From Nocardia alni (GTDB lineage: Bacteria; Actinomycetota; Actinomycetes; Mycobacteriales; Mycobacteriaceae): a DNA stretch of 64,000 bases. The notes under the pieces are model-generated. The model was not told the DNA's origin. It worked only from the letters and a program-made list of their open reading frames with translations, and did no database searches. The position numbers and the translations under genes are program-made. Shown piece after piece: positions 33,968-43,302 of the stretch (position 1 is the first letter of the stretch; each line of letters starts with the position of its first letter). The stretch spans positions 42,593 through 106,592 of the forward strand of contig NZ_JAGPOX010000009.1 of the NCBI RefSeq assembly GCF_019038435.1, given 5' to 3'.

Positions 33968-34719
33968 TGAGCGGCCTCGCACTGGAACTCACCGGAGTCA
34001 CCGCCGGTTATGGGACGACAACCGTGCTGCGCGACGTGGATCTGGCCGTCCCGCCGGGTAAGGTCGTCGCGCTGCTGGGCGCCAACGGCGCCGGCAAGAC
34101 CACCGTGCTGAAGACCGCGGCGGGCCTGATCCGCCCGTCCGCGGGACGGATTCGGCTCGGCGGCGCCGACGTCACCGCCCGGACCCCATACCAGCGGTCG
34201 CACCGGGGGCTGTGCCTGGTTCCGGAGGGCCGCGGGGTCTTCCCGAACCTGACGGTTCGCGAGAACATCGTGCTGCTCGGCCCACAAGGTAGCGCCCGGG
34301 ACAGCATCGAGAAGGCGCTGACGGTATTCCCGGCGCTGCGCGGGCGCCTGGGCCACCGGGCCGGTGATCTGTCCGGTGGTCAGCAGCAGATGCTCGCGCT
34401 GTCCCGGTGTTTCACCGGGAAGCCGGATGTGGTTCTGCTGGACGAGGTTTCGATGGGCCTGGCGCCCATCGTCGTCGATCAGATCTTCGAGGCGCTGCAC
34501 GCGCTGGCCCGCACCGGGGCGGCGTTGCTGCTGGTCGAGCAGTACATCGGGAAGGCGCTGGAGCTGGCCGACCATGTCTATCTGCTCGATCGCGGCGCGA
34601 TCAGCTTCTCGGGCAGTCCCGCCCAGCTGGACGAGGACGAACTGGTCCGGCGCTATCTGCACGTCGAGCCGGACGCCGACGGTCCCGCCGACATCATCAT
34701 CTCAGGAGAACAACGATGA
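33967..34719 (+). CDS. LivF-type ABC transporter ATP-binding protein
   Basis: A 250-residue ATPase. Walker A is GANGAGKTTVLKTAAG, the signature is LSGGQQQMLALSRC, and Walker B is VVLLDEVSMGLAP. The LivF hallmark ERGLCLVPEGRGVFPNLTV-type segment is present as LCLVPEGRGVFPNLTVREN. The start ATG 33967 overlaps the preceding TGA by one base; a GTG at 33964 is also possible. It pairs with the LivG domain of the fused permease to power uptake. Confidence 0.94.
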   Translation: MSGLALELTGVTAGYGTTTVLRDVDLAVPPGKVVALLGANGAGKTTVLKTAAGLIRPSAGRIRLGGADVTARTPYQRSHRGLCLVPEGRGVFPNLTVRENIVLLGPQGSARDSIEKALTVFPALRGRLGHRAGDLSGGQQQMLALSRCFTGKPDVVLLDEVSMGLAPIVVDQIFEALHALARTGAALLLVEQYIGKALELADHVYLLDRGAISFSGSPAQLDEDELVRRYLHVEPDADGPADIIISGEQR

Positions 34720-35930
34720 AGATCTACAAGCACATCATCGCCGCTGTGCTGGCGCTGGTGCTGGCCGCCGCGCTGACGGCCTGCGGCTCGACCGGCGTGG
34801 ATCGCGGGGTGATCCGTGTCGGCATGATCTGCAGCTGCTCCGGGTCGATGGCCTCCGCGCTGGGCCGCTCCGCCGATGTGATGCACGCGTGGGAGAAGAG
34901 CGTCAACGCGGAGGGCGGGATCAACGGCGTCAAGGTCAAGCTCTACGTCGAGGACGACGCCGCCGATCCGGCCAAGGGACTGCAGGCGGCCAAGGAGCTG
35001 GTCGAGAAGCGGAAGGTGGTCGCGATCGTCGGCGACGGCAGCGTCGTCGACGGCGCTTGGGCGGACTACGTGGACAAGAAGGGGATTCCGGTGGTCGGCG
35101 GGGAGCCGGTGTTCCCGCCCTTCGCCACCAAGAAGTCCTTCTTCCCGGTCGGCGGGTCGCTGGCCATCGAGCTGTACTCCTCGTTCGTGGTGGGCAAGCA
35201 ACTTGGCACGAAGAAGGTCGGATTCCTCTACTGCGCCGAATCGCCGGTCTGCGCGAATATCGAGACGCCGGCGAGCAAGTACGCGGCGTCGCTCGGCCTG
35301 GGATTCGAGTCCGCCAAGGTGTCGGCCACCGCACCGGATTACAACGCGGTCTGCCTGGACTTCAAGAACAGCGGAGTCGACGGCATGATCGTGGTCAACA
35401 CCGCGCCGGTCGCCCAGCGCATCGTGGATAGTTGTGCCGCACAGGGTTTCACGCCCCGGATACTCGGCCAGACCGGCTCGGCGTCGGTGCAGTGGCTCGC
35501 CGACCCGAATCTCGAGGGCGCGACGGTGACGTCGGTCGATGCCAACAATGCCGACGAGTCCATCCCGGGCGTGCGGACGTATCTCGACGCCGTCGACAAG
35601 TACCTGCCGGGACTGCGTAACAGCCAGCAGTTCTCGTACCCGCTGTTCTGGATGTGGGCCGGTGGCAAGCTCTTCGAGGCCGCCGCCGCGGCGGGCAAGA
35701 TCACGGCGAACTCCACGGCCGCGAATGTGACCGCGGGCCTGTACGACCTGTCGGGTGAAACCCTGGACGGTATCGCGCCGCCGCTGACCTTCACCAAGGG
35801 GAAGGCGGCCTTCATCCCGTGCCGCTTCGACGTCACCCTGCGGCACGGCGCGTTCGTATCGCAGGGCACCGAGCCGATCTGCATGACCCCGGCCCAGCAG
35901 AAGGTCGTCCAGGACGCGGGGGTGTTCTGA
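34716..35930 (+). CDS. Branched-chain-type ABC substrate-binding lipoprotein
   Basis: A 404-residue precursor. The signal peptide (MKIYKHIIAAVLALVLA) ends in lipobox LTAC, so Cys22 should be lipidated. Then comes a LivJ/LivK type 1 periplasmic-binding fold (VIRVGMICSCSGSMASALGR, DAADPAKGLQAAKELVEK). The C-terminal region contains Cys residues (FIPCRFDV, PICMTPAQ) that may pair. The start ATG 34716 overlaps LivF. It determines the importer's specificity; the ligand cannot be read from sequence. Confidence 0.93.
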   Translation: MKIYKHIIAAVLALVLAAALTACGSTGVDRGVIRVGMICSCSGSMASALGRSADVMHAWEKSVNAEGGINGVKVKLYVEDDAADPAKGLQAAKELVEKRKVVAIVGDGSVVDGAWADYVDKKGIPVVGGEPVFPPFATKKSFFPVGGSLAIELYSSFVVGKQLGTKKVGFLYCAESPVCANIETPASKYAASLGLGFESAKVSATAPDYNAVCLDFKNSGVDGMIVVNTAPVAQRIVDSCAAQGFTPRILGQTGSASVQWLADPNLEGATVTSVDANNADESIPGVRTYLDAVDKYLPGLRNSQQFSYPLFWMWAGGKLFEAAAAAGKITANSTAANVTAGLYDLSGETLDGIAPPLTFTKGKAAFIPCRFDVTLRHGAFVSQGTEPICMTPAQQKVVQDAGVF

Positions 35931-35974
35931 ATGATCGACCAGCCCAGTAGTTCTCGGATCAGAGGAGTGGTCTC

Positions 35975-36784
35975 GTGAAGCGGATCGCGGTCGGCGAGGG
36001 GGTGGAACTCGCCGTACAGGATCTGGGTGACGGACCGGCGGTGGTCCTGGTCCCCGGAATGTTTCTGGACCACCGGATCTGGGACCAGCAGGTCCGTGCG
36101 CTCACGGCCGCCGGATTCCGTGTGGTCTGCGTCGACCAGCGCGGGCACGGCGCCTCGGACCGGCCGCTGACCGGATACGACGTCCCGCGCCTGGCCGACG
36201 ACATCCTGGAAGTCCTGGCCGCACTGGACATCCGGGCCGCGGCCCTGGTTGGCCACTCCTTCGCGGCTCAGGTCGCGTTCCGCGCGGCCGTGCGGTCCCC
36301 GGACCGCGTCGAGCGGCTCGTGCTGGTCGCCTCGAACGCCGTCGGCGCCGGTCGCACCGAGACATTCCCGTTCGGTGTCCCCGCGGGCGACCTGCTGCCG
36401 GGACTGGTCGCGGCGGAGCAGCGCGATCTGATCGCCTCCCGGCGGGCCAATCTGGCGGGATCCTTCGTGGCGCCGCCGCCGGGTGACCTGTTCGACTGGC
36501 TGTTGCCGATGACGCTGCAAACACCGTCCTGGGCCGGGATCGCCTGCTATCGCTCGCTGTTGGAGACCGACCAGACCGCCGACCTGGCCCGGGTCGGCAT
36601 GCCGGTGCTGCAACTGAACGGCCAGGACGATCCGGTGCTCTCCGCGCGTGGCGCGCAGTGGGTGAACCGGCAGTTGCGGCGATCCACCCTGGTCCGGCTG
36701 CCGGGCTGCGGCCATTATCCGATGCTCGAGGCCGCCGACGCGGCCACCGCAGAGATCATCGGCTTCCTGAAAGGCGAAGTATGA
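35975..36784 (+). CDS. Alpha/beta hydrolase
   Basis: A 269-residue alpha/beta-hydrolase. The oxyanion/opening segment is VVLVPGMFLDHRIWDQQV, then VDQRGHGASDRP. The nucleophile elbow is ALVGHSFAAQVAF with Ser in GHSFA, the acid is likely in LNGQDDPVL, and the histidine in GCGHYPMLEA. It resembles 3-oxoadipate enol-lactonase and ring-cleavage hydrolases. The start is GTG 35975 with AGAGGAG. It overlaps the OYE gene by ATGA. It may open a lactone or cleave a C-C bond in the pathway. Confidence 0.92.
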   Translation: MKRIAVGEGVELAVQDLGDGPAVVLVPGMFLDHRIWDQQVRALTAAGFRVVCVDQRGHGASDRPLTGYDVPRLADDILEVLAALDIRAAALVGHSFAAQVAFRAAVRSPDRVERLVLVASNAVGAGRTETFPFGVPAGDLLPGLVAAEQRDLIASRRANLAGSFVAPPPGDLFDWLLPMTLQTPSWAGIACYRSLLETDQTADLARVGMPVLQLNGQDDPVLSARGAQWVNRQLRRSTLVRLPGCGHYPMLEAADAATAEIIGFLKGEV

Positions 36785-37890
36785 CAGACCTTTACCAGCC
36801 ACTGCGTGTCGGAAAGGTGGACGCGCCCAATCGGATCTTCATGGCGCCGTGCACCCGCTGCCGTGCCGACCTCGATCAGATTCCGACCGCGATCATGGCG
36901 GAGTACTACGCGCAACGCGCTACAGCGGGCGTGCTGATCACCGAAGGCGTGAATCCGTCCCCGCTGGGCAGAAGCGAGCTCAACCAGCCCGCGCTGTATT
37001 CCGATGCGCACGAGCGTGGTTGGATTCCCGTCGTCGACGCGGTGCACGAGGCGGGCGGGCGGATCTTCGCCCAGCTCATGCACGCCGGGCGGGTGAGCTT
37101 CCCCGAATTGCTCTCGGGCGCGGCGACTCCGGTCGCCCCCTCGGCGATTCGCCCCGATCCGGACTTCCGCGGGTACGCCGTGCGGTGCCCCCGGCACGAC
37201 CGGCCCTATCCCACACCGGAAGCGCTCGACGCGGCCGGGGTGGAACGCGAGATCGGGCACTTCGTCGACGCGACCGTCCGGGCCGTCCGGGCGGGTTTCG
37301 ACGGAGTCGAGATCCACGGCGCCGGTGGGTATCTGCCGATGCAGTTCCTGTCCTCCTCGACCAATCACCGGACGGACCGGTACGGCGGATCGCTGGAGAA
37401 TCGCTCGCGGTTCCTGATGGACTGTGTCGAGCGGGCGTCGGAGGCGGTGGGCGCGGACCGTGTCGGGGTGAAACTCTCGCCGGCGTTCAATTTCAACGAT
37501 GTGTACGACGACGCTCCGCAGGATTTGTACGCCTCTGTGGCACAGCGGCTGAGCGCCTGCGGGATCGCGTTCATCGAGGTGTCGGACTACCGGGGCAGGC
37601 ATTCGGTCCGGGAATTCGATCCGGTCGCACTGATACGGCGGAATTTCGCCGGGGTGGTGGTGGCCAACGGTGGATTCGATCGCGATTCGGCGGACGAACT
37701 GGTGAAATCCGGGGGAGCGGATGCGGTGAGCTTCGGGTCGATGTTCATCGCCAATCCGGACCTGCCCGAGAGATTCCGGATCGACGCCTCGCTGAGTCGG
37801 CCCGATCGGTCGACCTACTACACGACACCCGACGGCGATCTTCGCGTCGGTTATACCGACTACGCTAATTTGCGACTCGAAGTCTTGTAA
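36781..37890 (+). CDS. Old-yellow-enzyme family NADH:flavin oxidoreductase
   Basis: A 369-residue TIM-barrel FMN enzyme. LMHAGRVSFPELL, GFDGVEIHGAGGYLPMQFLS and STNHRTDRYGGSLENRSRF are standard OYE signatures, and VVVANGGFDRDSADELVKSG ends the phosphate-binding region. By this similarity it should reduce an activated C=C bond such as an enone. It sits after the hydrolase (ATGA overlap) in the import/oxidation run. A 60-bp AT-containing gap follows before the next small gene. Confidence 0.93.
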   Translation: MTDLYQPLRVGKVDAPNRIFMAPCTRCRADLDQIPTAIMAEYYAQRATAGVLITEGVNPSPLGRSELNQPALYSDAHERGWIPVVDAVHEAGGRIFAQLMHAGRVSFPELLSGAATPVAPSAIRPDPDFRGYAVRCPRHDRPYPTPEALDAAGVEREIGHFVDATVRAVRAGFDGVEIHGAGGYLPMQFLSSSTNHRTDRYGGSLENRSRFLMDCVERASEAVGADRVGVKLSPAFNFNDVYDDAPQDLYASVAQRLSACGIAFIEVSDYRGRHSVREFDPVALIRRNFAGVVVANGGFDRDSADELVKSGGADAVSFGSMFIANPDLPERFRIDASLSRPDRSTYYTTPDGDLRVGYTDYANLRLEVL

Positions 37891-37950
37891 ATACATGCAC
37901 GTAGAGATAGTATTTTTGACAGAAAGGCAGTGCTGTGGGAGGTAGAAGAC

Positions 37951-38187
37951 ATGGATGACCAGCCCTCGGCCCCCTCGCTCGCGGTCCTGCTCGACAATGC
38001 CCGCACGGCGATCGCCGCGGCCCGCGACGCGGGTCTGGATATTCAGCAGATCGCGGTCAGCCCGGACGATTTGGCGACGGTGTCCGAGGCCAAGAAATTC
38101 GAGACGCGCGTGGGAATGCCGTTACAGATTCTGGGGATCAGGATCGTGGCGGATAGTCGGGTCGGCCGCGGATCGGTGCATTTGTAA
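37951..38187 (+). CDS. Small uncharacterised protein upstream of a P450
   Basis: 78 residues, soluble and unrecognised. The sequence has a helical part ([19 protein letters not shown]) and a more strand-like tail ([17 protein letters not shown]). Coding is supported by a good ribosome site (GGGAGGTAGAAG before ATG 37951), by codon bias, and by a one-base stop-start overlap (TAATG) with the P450 gene. No cysteines, so not a ferredoxin. Translational coupling suggests a partner or chaperone of that P450, but no function can be assigned. Confidence 0.65.
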   Translation: MDDQPSAPSLAVLLDNARTAIAAARDAGLDIQQIAVSPDDLATVSEAKKFETRVGMPLQILGIRIVADSRVGRGSVHL

Positions 38188-39422
38188 TGGCCGAGACATC
38201 GACGACGACGGCCGGCGCGCTCGGCGCGGATTTCGATCCCTGGGATCCCGCGCACCTCGCGGATCCGCACGCCGTCTACGCCAGAATGCGCGAACTCGAG
38301 CCGATGCACTGGAACGAGCGCCGCGGTCTGTGGTTCGCCACGAGGTACGACGACGTGGCCCAGGTGCTGCGCGACCAGCGGCACTTCTCCTGCGCGCAGT
38401 ACAACATCACCAAGCCGCACATGACATCTCGTCCCGCCGACGGCAAGCGCTATCAGGCGTTCAAGGGAGCGACGATGGTGACGACGGAGCCGCCGGAACA
38501 CACCCGGCTGCGACGTGGCTCGGCGGCGGCCTTCGGCCCCGGCGGCGTCCGGCGCTTGCGTGAGCGTGTGCGGACCATCGCCGATCGGCTGCTCGATCAT
38601 GCCGCGGCCCGAGGCGGTATGGACGTCATCGCCGACTATGCGTACGGACTGCCGGTGTACGCCATCGCGGAGCTGCTGGGCGTGCCGGAAGCGGACCAGG
38701 AGCAATTCATGCGGTTCGCGCTCGCCGACCGCGGCAGCCCCGCGCACGACCCGGACGCGGATCCCGAGGTGCTCGCCCGCACCGAGGCGCACGGCGCCGA
38801 ACTGCGCACCTTCGTCGAGGCGGTGGTGGCCGACAAGCGGCGGCGCCCCGGCGAGGATCTGATCAGCGCGCTGCTGGCCTCCGAGCGCGAGGACGGTCTG
38901 ACCGAGGCGGAAATCCTCGACACCATCCATCTCATGATGGAGGCCGGGCACATCACCACCGTGAACCTGATCGGCAACGGTCTGGATGTCCTACTGGACC
39001 GGCCCGAGGACCTGCGCCGGCTGCGCGAGGATCCGGAGCTCGCCCCGGCGGTGGTGCGGGAATGTCTGCGGTTCGCCGGACCTGTGCAGTTCACCGGCCG
39101 CACCGCGATCAGCGACGTGATGCTCGGCGGACGGATGGTGCGCGCGGGCGAATCGGTGATACCGGTCCTTCCCGCGGCCAACCGCGATCCGCGGCAGTTC
39201 CTCGACCCGGACGAGTTCGTGATCGACCGGGATCCCAACCGGCACTTGGCCTTCGGCATCGGAATCCACGTCTGCATCGGCGCCTCGCTCGCCCGCCTGG
39301 AGACGGAGATCGCGTTCGCCACGCTGGTGAGCAGGTTCCCGGCCCTGCGCCGCGCCGGCGGGGCGCGGTGGAATACCAGCTTCGAATTGCGTGGGCGCAC
39401 AACGCTTCCGGTGGAGTTCTGA
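38187..39422 (+). CDS. Cytochrome P450 of the catabolic island
   Basis: A 411-residue P450. Heme loop [18 protein letters not shown], ExxR as VRECLRFAG, and the I-helix [14 protein letters not shown] with AGHIT in the usual AG-x-x-T place. The sequence style ([20 protein letters not shown]) fits steroid/terpenoid or fatty-acid-type CYPs of mycolic-acid bacteria. Overlaps both neighbours by one base (TAATG and TGATG), so it is tightly coupled to the small protein and to the SnoaL-like gene. Likely hydroxylates the imported substrate. Confidence 0.94.
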   Translation: MAETSTTTAGALGADFDPWDPAHLADPHAVYARMRELEPMHWNERRGLWFATRYDDVAQVLRDQRHFSCAQYNITKPHMTSRPADGKRYQAFKGATMVTTEPPEHTRLRRGSAAAFGPGGVRRLRERVRTIADRLLDHAAARGGMDVIADYAYGLPVYAIAELLGVPEADQEQFMRFALADRGSPAHDPDADPEVLARTEAHGAELRTFVEAVVADKRRRPGEDLISALLASEREDGLTEAEILDTIHLMMEAGHITTVNLIGNGLDVLLDRPEDLRRLREDPELAPAVVRECLRFAGPVQFTGRTAISDVMLGGRMVRAGESVIPVLPAANRDPRQFLDPDEFVIDRDPNRHLAFGIGIHVCIGASLARLETEIAFATLVSRFPALRRAGGARWNTSFELRGRTTLPVEF

Positions 39423-39994
39423 TGGATATGCCGGATCTGGAACGGCTGGAGCGGGTCGAGGCCCATATTGCGATAACGCAACTCGCCCTACGCTACGCGC
39501 GGTCCGTCGACGCGCGCGACCTCGATACGTTGATCGGTCTGTTCGCACCCGATGTGGAATTCGGCCAGCGCAGTAATATCCATGGGCCGCAGCAACTTCG
39601 GGAATTCTTCGGTAAGGCCCTGACCAACTTCTACCGCAGTATGCACCAGGTCTGCGGGCATGTCGTCGATATCGAGGATGGCGACACCGCGAGCGGGACG
39701 GTTTACTGCCGGGTGGAACACGAGGACGGCGACAACTGGGTGATCCAGTTGATGGTCTATTTCGACAGATATCGCCGCGTGGACGGCCGGTGGCTGATCG
39801 CCTCGCGCCGCCCGGCGTACCTGGCGACCCACGACGTGCGGCATACGCCGCAGCAGGCCGGGTTCGTCGAATGGCCCCACTGGGACGACGCGCAGCGACG
39901 GTTCGCGCCCACGTTGCCACAGGCCTGGCCGACCTGGAATCCGTACTGGTCGGACCATCAGGACCGAGTGCCGACCCGCACGACCAGACCGTAG
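39422..39994 (+). CDS. SnoaL-like/NTF2-fold protein
   Basis: A 190-residue NTF2-like protein of the SnoaL_4 type: LERVEAHIAITQLALRYARS then DLDTLIGLFAPDVEF and RRVDGRWLIASRRP are the family's signature segments. Such proteins isomerise, hydrate or dehydrate small substrates, or act as scytalone-dehydratase-like or ring-hydroxylase-beta-like folds. As Rieske beta subunits share this fold, it could associate with the Rieske protein next to it, but it lacks obvious beta-subunit sequence features. One of four such genes in the window. Confidence 0.88.
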   Translation: MDMPDLERLERVEAHIAITQLALRYARSVDARDLDTLIGLFAPDVEFGQRSNIHGPQQLREFFGKALTNFYRSMHQVCGHVVDIEDGDTASGTVYCRVEHEDGDNWVIQLMVYFDRYRRVDGRWLIASRRPAYLATHDVRHTPQQAGFVEWPHWDDAQRRFAPTLPQAWPTWNPYWSDHQDRVPTRTTRP

Positions 39995-40028
39995 CGGCGC
40001 CGATGCCGCGCGGGTGAGAGGAACTTTC

Positions 40029-41357
40029 ATGCTCAATACCGCAGACAACGAGTTGCTCACGCGCGTCGAATCCGGCGCTCCGATGGGCGATCTGATGCGC
40101 CGGTACTGGATGCCGGTGCTCATGTCCGCCGATGTCGAAAGCGACGGCGCCCCACGGCGGGTGCGCATTCTCGGTGGCAATTACGTTGTGTTCCGGGACT
40201 CCAACGGCGAGGTCGGAGTGCTGGACGAGTACTGCCCGCACCGGGGCGCCTCGCTGGCGTTGGCGCGCAACGAGAACTGCGCGCTGCAGTGCCTGTATCA
40301 CGGCTGGCGCGTGGACCGGCACGGCAAGGTGATCGAGACGCCGTCCGAGCCGGGTAACAGCACCTTCAAGGACAAGATCCGCCAGATCGCCTACCCGTCC
40401 CGCGAGGCGGGCGGGCTCATCTGGGCCTATTTCGGCGACGTGTCCGCCGAGCCGGATTTCCCGCTCTTCGAGTGGACCACGCGGGCGCCGGAGGAGATCT
40501 ACACGATCCGGGTGGCCCAGCGGTGCAACTGGGCGCAGGCGCTCGAGGGCGCGATCGACGCGGCGCACGCCAACTTCCTGCACAACGACCTGATGCGCCG
40601 GCTGGTATCGGGCGGCGAGTACACCGGCGGTGGCGGCCTGCAGAACATGACGCTCAGCGACGGGGCGCCCACCCTGGAGATCGAGAATCTGCCGTACGGC
40701 TTCCAGTACGCCGCGCTGCGCAGTGCCGTATCGGACGGCAAACCGGTGAACTATGTGCGCACGACCCAGTTCGTCGCGCCGAACTGGGCCCTGTTCTCCG
40801 CGCCGAAGGGCTGGCGGTTCGCGCAGGCGTTCGTGCCGGTGGACGACCACAACACCGTCTTCTACTTCGCGCACGCGCGAGTGGACGGCGAACCCATCCC
40901 GGAGGACTACCGCGCGAAGATCCTGGAGTGGTCCGGCGTGGGCGAGATGGACCGGGACTTCCACATGGACTTCCACACCGGGAACATGTGGCGGCAGGAC
41001 CGGGACGCCATGAGCCGCGCGAAACACGGTGACGCGTTCAGCTTCAGCGGTTTGACCGGTAATCAGACCGAGGATCTCGGCGTGCAGGAGAGCATGGGCC
41101 CGATCTACGACCGGACCCGGGAGCATCTGGGCACCTCCGATCTCGCGATCATCCGGATGCGCCGGCTCATGCTGGAGGCGGCCCGTCGCAACGAACGCGG
41201 CGAGACTCCCCTGGGCCTGGGCAACAACTTTCACTATTCGGGCATTCGCGCCGCGGAGGAACTCGTGGACCCCAGCCTGCGCTGGCAGGACGTGGTGGGC
41301 AGCCGGGGCGAGGCGCCGATCGCGGATGCCTCGAGCGATCGGGGGATTCGGCTGTGA
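40029..41357 (+). CDS. Rieske non-heme iron oxygenase alpha subunit (copy 2)
   Basis: A 442-residue paralogue of the 24804 gene, with almost the same sequence through both metal sites: CPHRGASLALAR to CLYHGW for the cluster, and EGAIDAAHANFLH for the iron. Most differences lie between ~90 and ~120 and at the C-terminus. The start is ATG 40029 with GAGAGGAA. It overlaps the VOC gene (GTGA). The two copies probably act on related intermediates or are alternative isoenzymes of one step, sharing the reductase at 30178. Confidence 0.93.
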   Translation: MLNTADNELLTRVESGAPMGDLMRRYWMPVLMSADVESDGAPRRVRILGGNYVVFRDSNGEVGVLDEYCPHRGASLALARNENCALQCLYHGWRVDRHGKVIETPSEPGNSTFKDKIRQIAYPSREAGGLIWAYFGDVSAEPDFPLFEWTTRAPEEIYTIRVAQRCNWAQALEGAIDAAHANFLHNDLMRRLVSGGEYTGGGGLQNMTLSDGAPTLEIENLPYGFQYAALRSAVSDGKPVNYVRTTQFVAPNWALFSAPKGWRFAQAFVPVDDHNTVFYFAHARVDGEPIPEDYRAKILEWSGVGEMDRDFHMDFHTGNMWRQDRDAMSRAKHGDAFSFSGLTGNQTEDLGVQESMGPIYDRTREHLGTSDLAIIRMRRLMLEAARRNERGETPLGLGNNFHYSGIRAAEELVDPSLRWQDVVGSRGEAPIADASSDRGIRL

Positions 41358-42103
41358 GCAACGGAATTCGGCTGCGGCACGTGGCCGTGGTGACGGCGGA
41401 TCTGGACAAGAGTGTCGACATCGTCCACCGGGCCTTGCGGCTGCCGGAGCCCTTCAACGACGATCTGGCGAACCAATTCGCCACGCACAACGCCGTATTC
41501 GCACTCGGCAACTCGTTCCTGGAGATCTGCACCCCCTACGACGACGGCCCGGTCCGCCGGTACGCCGAGAAGCACGGCGGCGACGCCGGGTACATGGCCG
41601 TCTTCCAGGTCCGCGACAACGCCGCCGCCCTCACTCGTCTGGACGAGCTCGGCGTTCGCGTGATCGCCGAACTGAAGTTGTTCGATCAGGGCGCGAATAT
41701 GTTGCACCCCAAGGATGTTCCGGGCGCGATGGTCTCGTTCGACTGGGCGGAGCCGTACGGGTCGTGGCGCTGGGGCGGTCCGGCGTGGTCCGGTCGGGTG
41801 CCCGAGCATCCCGCCGGCGGTATCACCCGGTTGGAAGTGCGGGCCGTCGAACCGCGCGACAGTGCCGAGAAGTGGGGACGTGTTCTCGAATCCGAGCCGC
41901 GCGACGTCGGCGCGGGTGAATTCGTCGTCGAGATCGCCGACGCCGGACAGGAAATCCGCTTCACACCGGCCCCCGATCGCAACGCCGAGGGCATCGTCGG
42001 AGTCGAGCTGGAACTGCCGGACCAGCTTGTGCGCGAGCGGAAGTTCTCCGTCGGCGGCGTGGATTTCGCCGTGACGGGGGTGCTGACACCTGCGCATCCT
42101 TAG
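41354..42103 (+). CDS. VOC/glyoxalase-like domain protein
   Basis: A 249-residue protein. RLRHVAVVTADLDKSVDIVH opens one VOC module, and HNAVFALGNSFLEICTPYD supplies a Glu that is a possible metal ligand. The second half (ITRLEVRAVEPRDSAEKWGR) resembles a second module, as in glyoxalase_3-like or extradiol-type proteins. The GTG start at 41354 overlaps the Rieske stop. It is the last gene of the plus-strand run, before the terminator hairpin at 42122-42164. Ring cleavage of a Rieske product is possible; a lyase or epimerase role is equally open. Confidence 0.8.
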   Translation: MSNGIRLRHVAVVTADLDKSVDIVHRALRLPEPFNDDLANQFATHNAVFALGNSFLEICTPYDDGPVRRYAEKHGGDAGYMAVFQVRDNAAALTRLDELGVRVIAELKLFDQGANMLHPKDVPGAMVSFDWAEPYGSWRWGGPAWSGRVPEHPAGGITRLEVRAVEPRDSAEKWGRVLESEPRDVGAGEFVVEIADAGQEIRFTPAPDRNAEGIVGVELELPDQLVRERKFSVGGVDFAVTGVLTPAHP

Positions 42104-42121
42104 CGAAGCGTGCCGAACGCG

Positions 42122-42164
42122 ATCGGCCGGTTGCGCGACCTACAGGGTCGAGTAACCGGCCGAT
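42122..42164. terminator. Bidirectional hairpin between convergent operons
   Basis: ATCGGCCGGTT (42122-42132) pairs perfectly with AACCGGCCGAT (42154-42164). The loop contains a second stem, CGACC (42136-42140) with GGTCG (42146-42150). It lies between the convergent ends of the plus run (42103) and the minus run (42193), as expected for a shared terminator. Confidence 0.75.
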
Positions 42165-42192
42165 ATGTTTGGTGCCGAGAGATATTCGACTA

Positions 42193-43302
42193 TCAGGCCC
42201 AGTCCGCGAGGATCTCCTCGCGTTGGTCGCTGGTTCGGGGCGGGGTGAATTCGCCCGCCGGAGTGCGCGAGAAGCGGGGCGCCGGTGCGGCGCGAGTGTC
42301 CGCGGCGCCGCCGATCACGGTGCCCCGGCGGCGCAGATACGAATCGCCGGCGACCTCGTCGAACGTCAGCACCGGGGAGACGCAGGCGTCGGTGGACTCG
42401 AAGATCGTCGTCCATTCCCCCCGGGTGCGGGCGCCGAAGGTCTCGGTGAAGATCTCGCGCAGGCTCGGCCAGTTCTCGCGATCGTCCTGTGCGGGAAGCT
42501 CATCGAGCCGCAACCCCAATCCCGCCACCAGTGCGGCGAAGAACTGCGGTTCGATCGCCCCGACCGCGACGTACTTGTCGTCGGCGCATCGGTAGGTGTC
42601 ATAGTAGGGCGCACCGCCGTCGAGCAGGTTGGCGCCGCGTTGCGGTGACCATGCGCCGAAACCCCGTAGGGCCCAGAGTAATTGAGCCAACGTGGAAGCG
42701 CCGTCGACCATCGCGGCATCGATGACCTGCCCGCGCCCGGACGCGGCGCGTTCGTACACCGCGGCCAGGATGCCGACCAGCAGAAACATCGATCCGCCAC
42801 CGAAGTCGCCGACCAGGTTGAGGGGCACCGTGGGCGGTTGGCCGGCTCGGCCGACGGCATCCAGGATGCCGGTCAGGGCGATGTAGTTGATATCGTGGCC
42901 CGCTCGCGAGGCGAGGGGCCCCGTCTGGCCCCAGCCGGTCATGCGCGCGTAGATCAGGCGCGGGTTGAGCGCCGTGCACTCCTGCGGGCCGAGGCCCAGG
43001 CGCTCGGTGGCGCCGGGCCGCAACCCTTCGATGAGTACATCGGCGTGCGTCACGAGCGTGCGGACGAGTTCGAGGTCGGCGGCGTCCTTCAGGTCGACGC
43101 GGACGAGTCGGCGATTGCGCAGCAGGGGATCGGGACGTCCACCGCTGAGATCGGGCCCACCACCGCGCGTGCGGCCGACGTGCACGACGTCCGCGCCGAG
43201 ATCGCCGAGCATCATCGCCGCGTGCGGGACAGGCCCGATCCCGGCCAGTTCGACGACGCGCAGTCCGGCCAGCGGCCCGCCCGTCTTCTCGTGCTCAGTC
43301 AC
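42193..43302 (-). CDS. CaiB/BaiF family III CoA-transferase, probably alpha-methylacyl-CoA racemase
   Basis: A 369-residue class III CoA-transferase fold. [20 protein letters not shown] is the family core. [18 protein letters not shown] and [20 protein letters not shown] match the His and Asp catalytic positions of alpha-methylacyl-CoA racemase rather than formyl-CoA transferase. It would epimerise 2-methyl-branched acyl-CoAs so that acyl-CoA dehydrogenases can act, which hints at an isoprenoid- or sterol-like substrate. The start is GTG 43302, overlapping the enoyl-CoA hydratase gene by eight bases. Last gene of its operon. Confidence 0.88.
   Translation of the reverse strand: MTEHEKTGGPLAGLRVVELAGIGPVPHAAMMLGDLGADVVHVGRTRGGGPDLSGGRPDPLLRNRRLVRVDLKDAADLELVRTLVTHADVLIEGLRPGATERLGLGPQECTALNPRLIYARMTGWGQTGPLASRAGHDINYIALTGILDAVGRAGQPPTVPLNLVGDFGGGSMFLLVGILAAVYERAASGRGQVIDAAMVDGASTLAQLLWALRGFGAWSPQRGANLLDGGAPYYDTYRCADDKYVAVGAIEPQFFAALVAGLGLRLDELPAQDDRENWPSLREIFTETFGARTRGEWTTIFESTDACVSPVLTFDEVAGDSYLRRRGTVIGGAADTRAAPAPRFSRTPAGEFTPPRTSDQREEILADWA

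Noticed and set aside
39422..39994. Beta subunit of the Rieske oxygenase
   Set aside because: The SnoaL/NTF2 fold is shared with ring-hydroxylase beta subunits, but the sequence matches SnoaL_4 and the alpha subunits belong to the beta-less phthalate/vanillate type.
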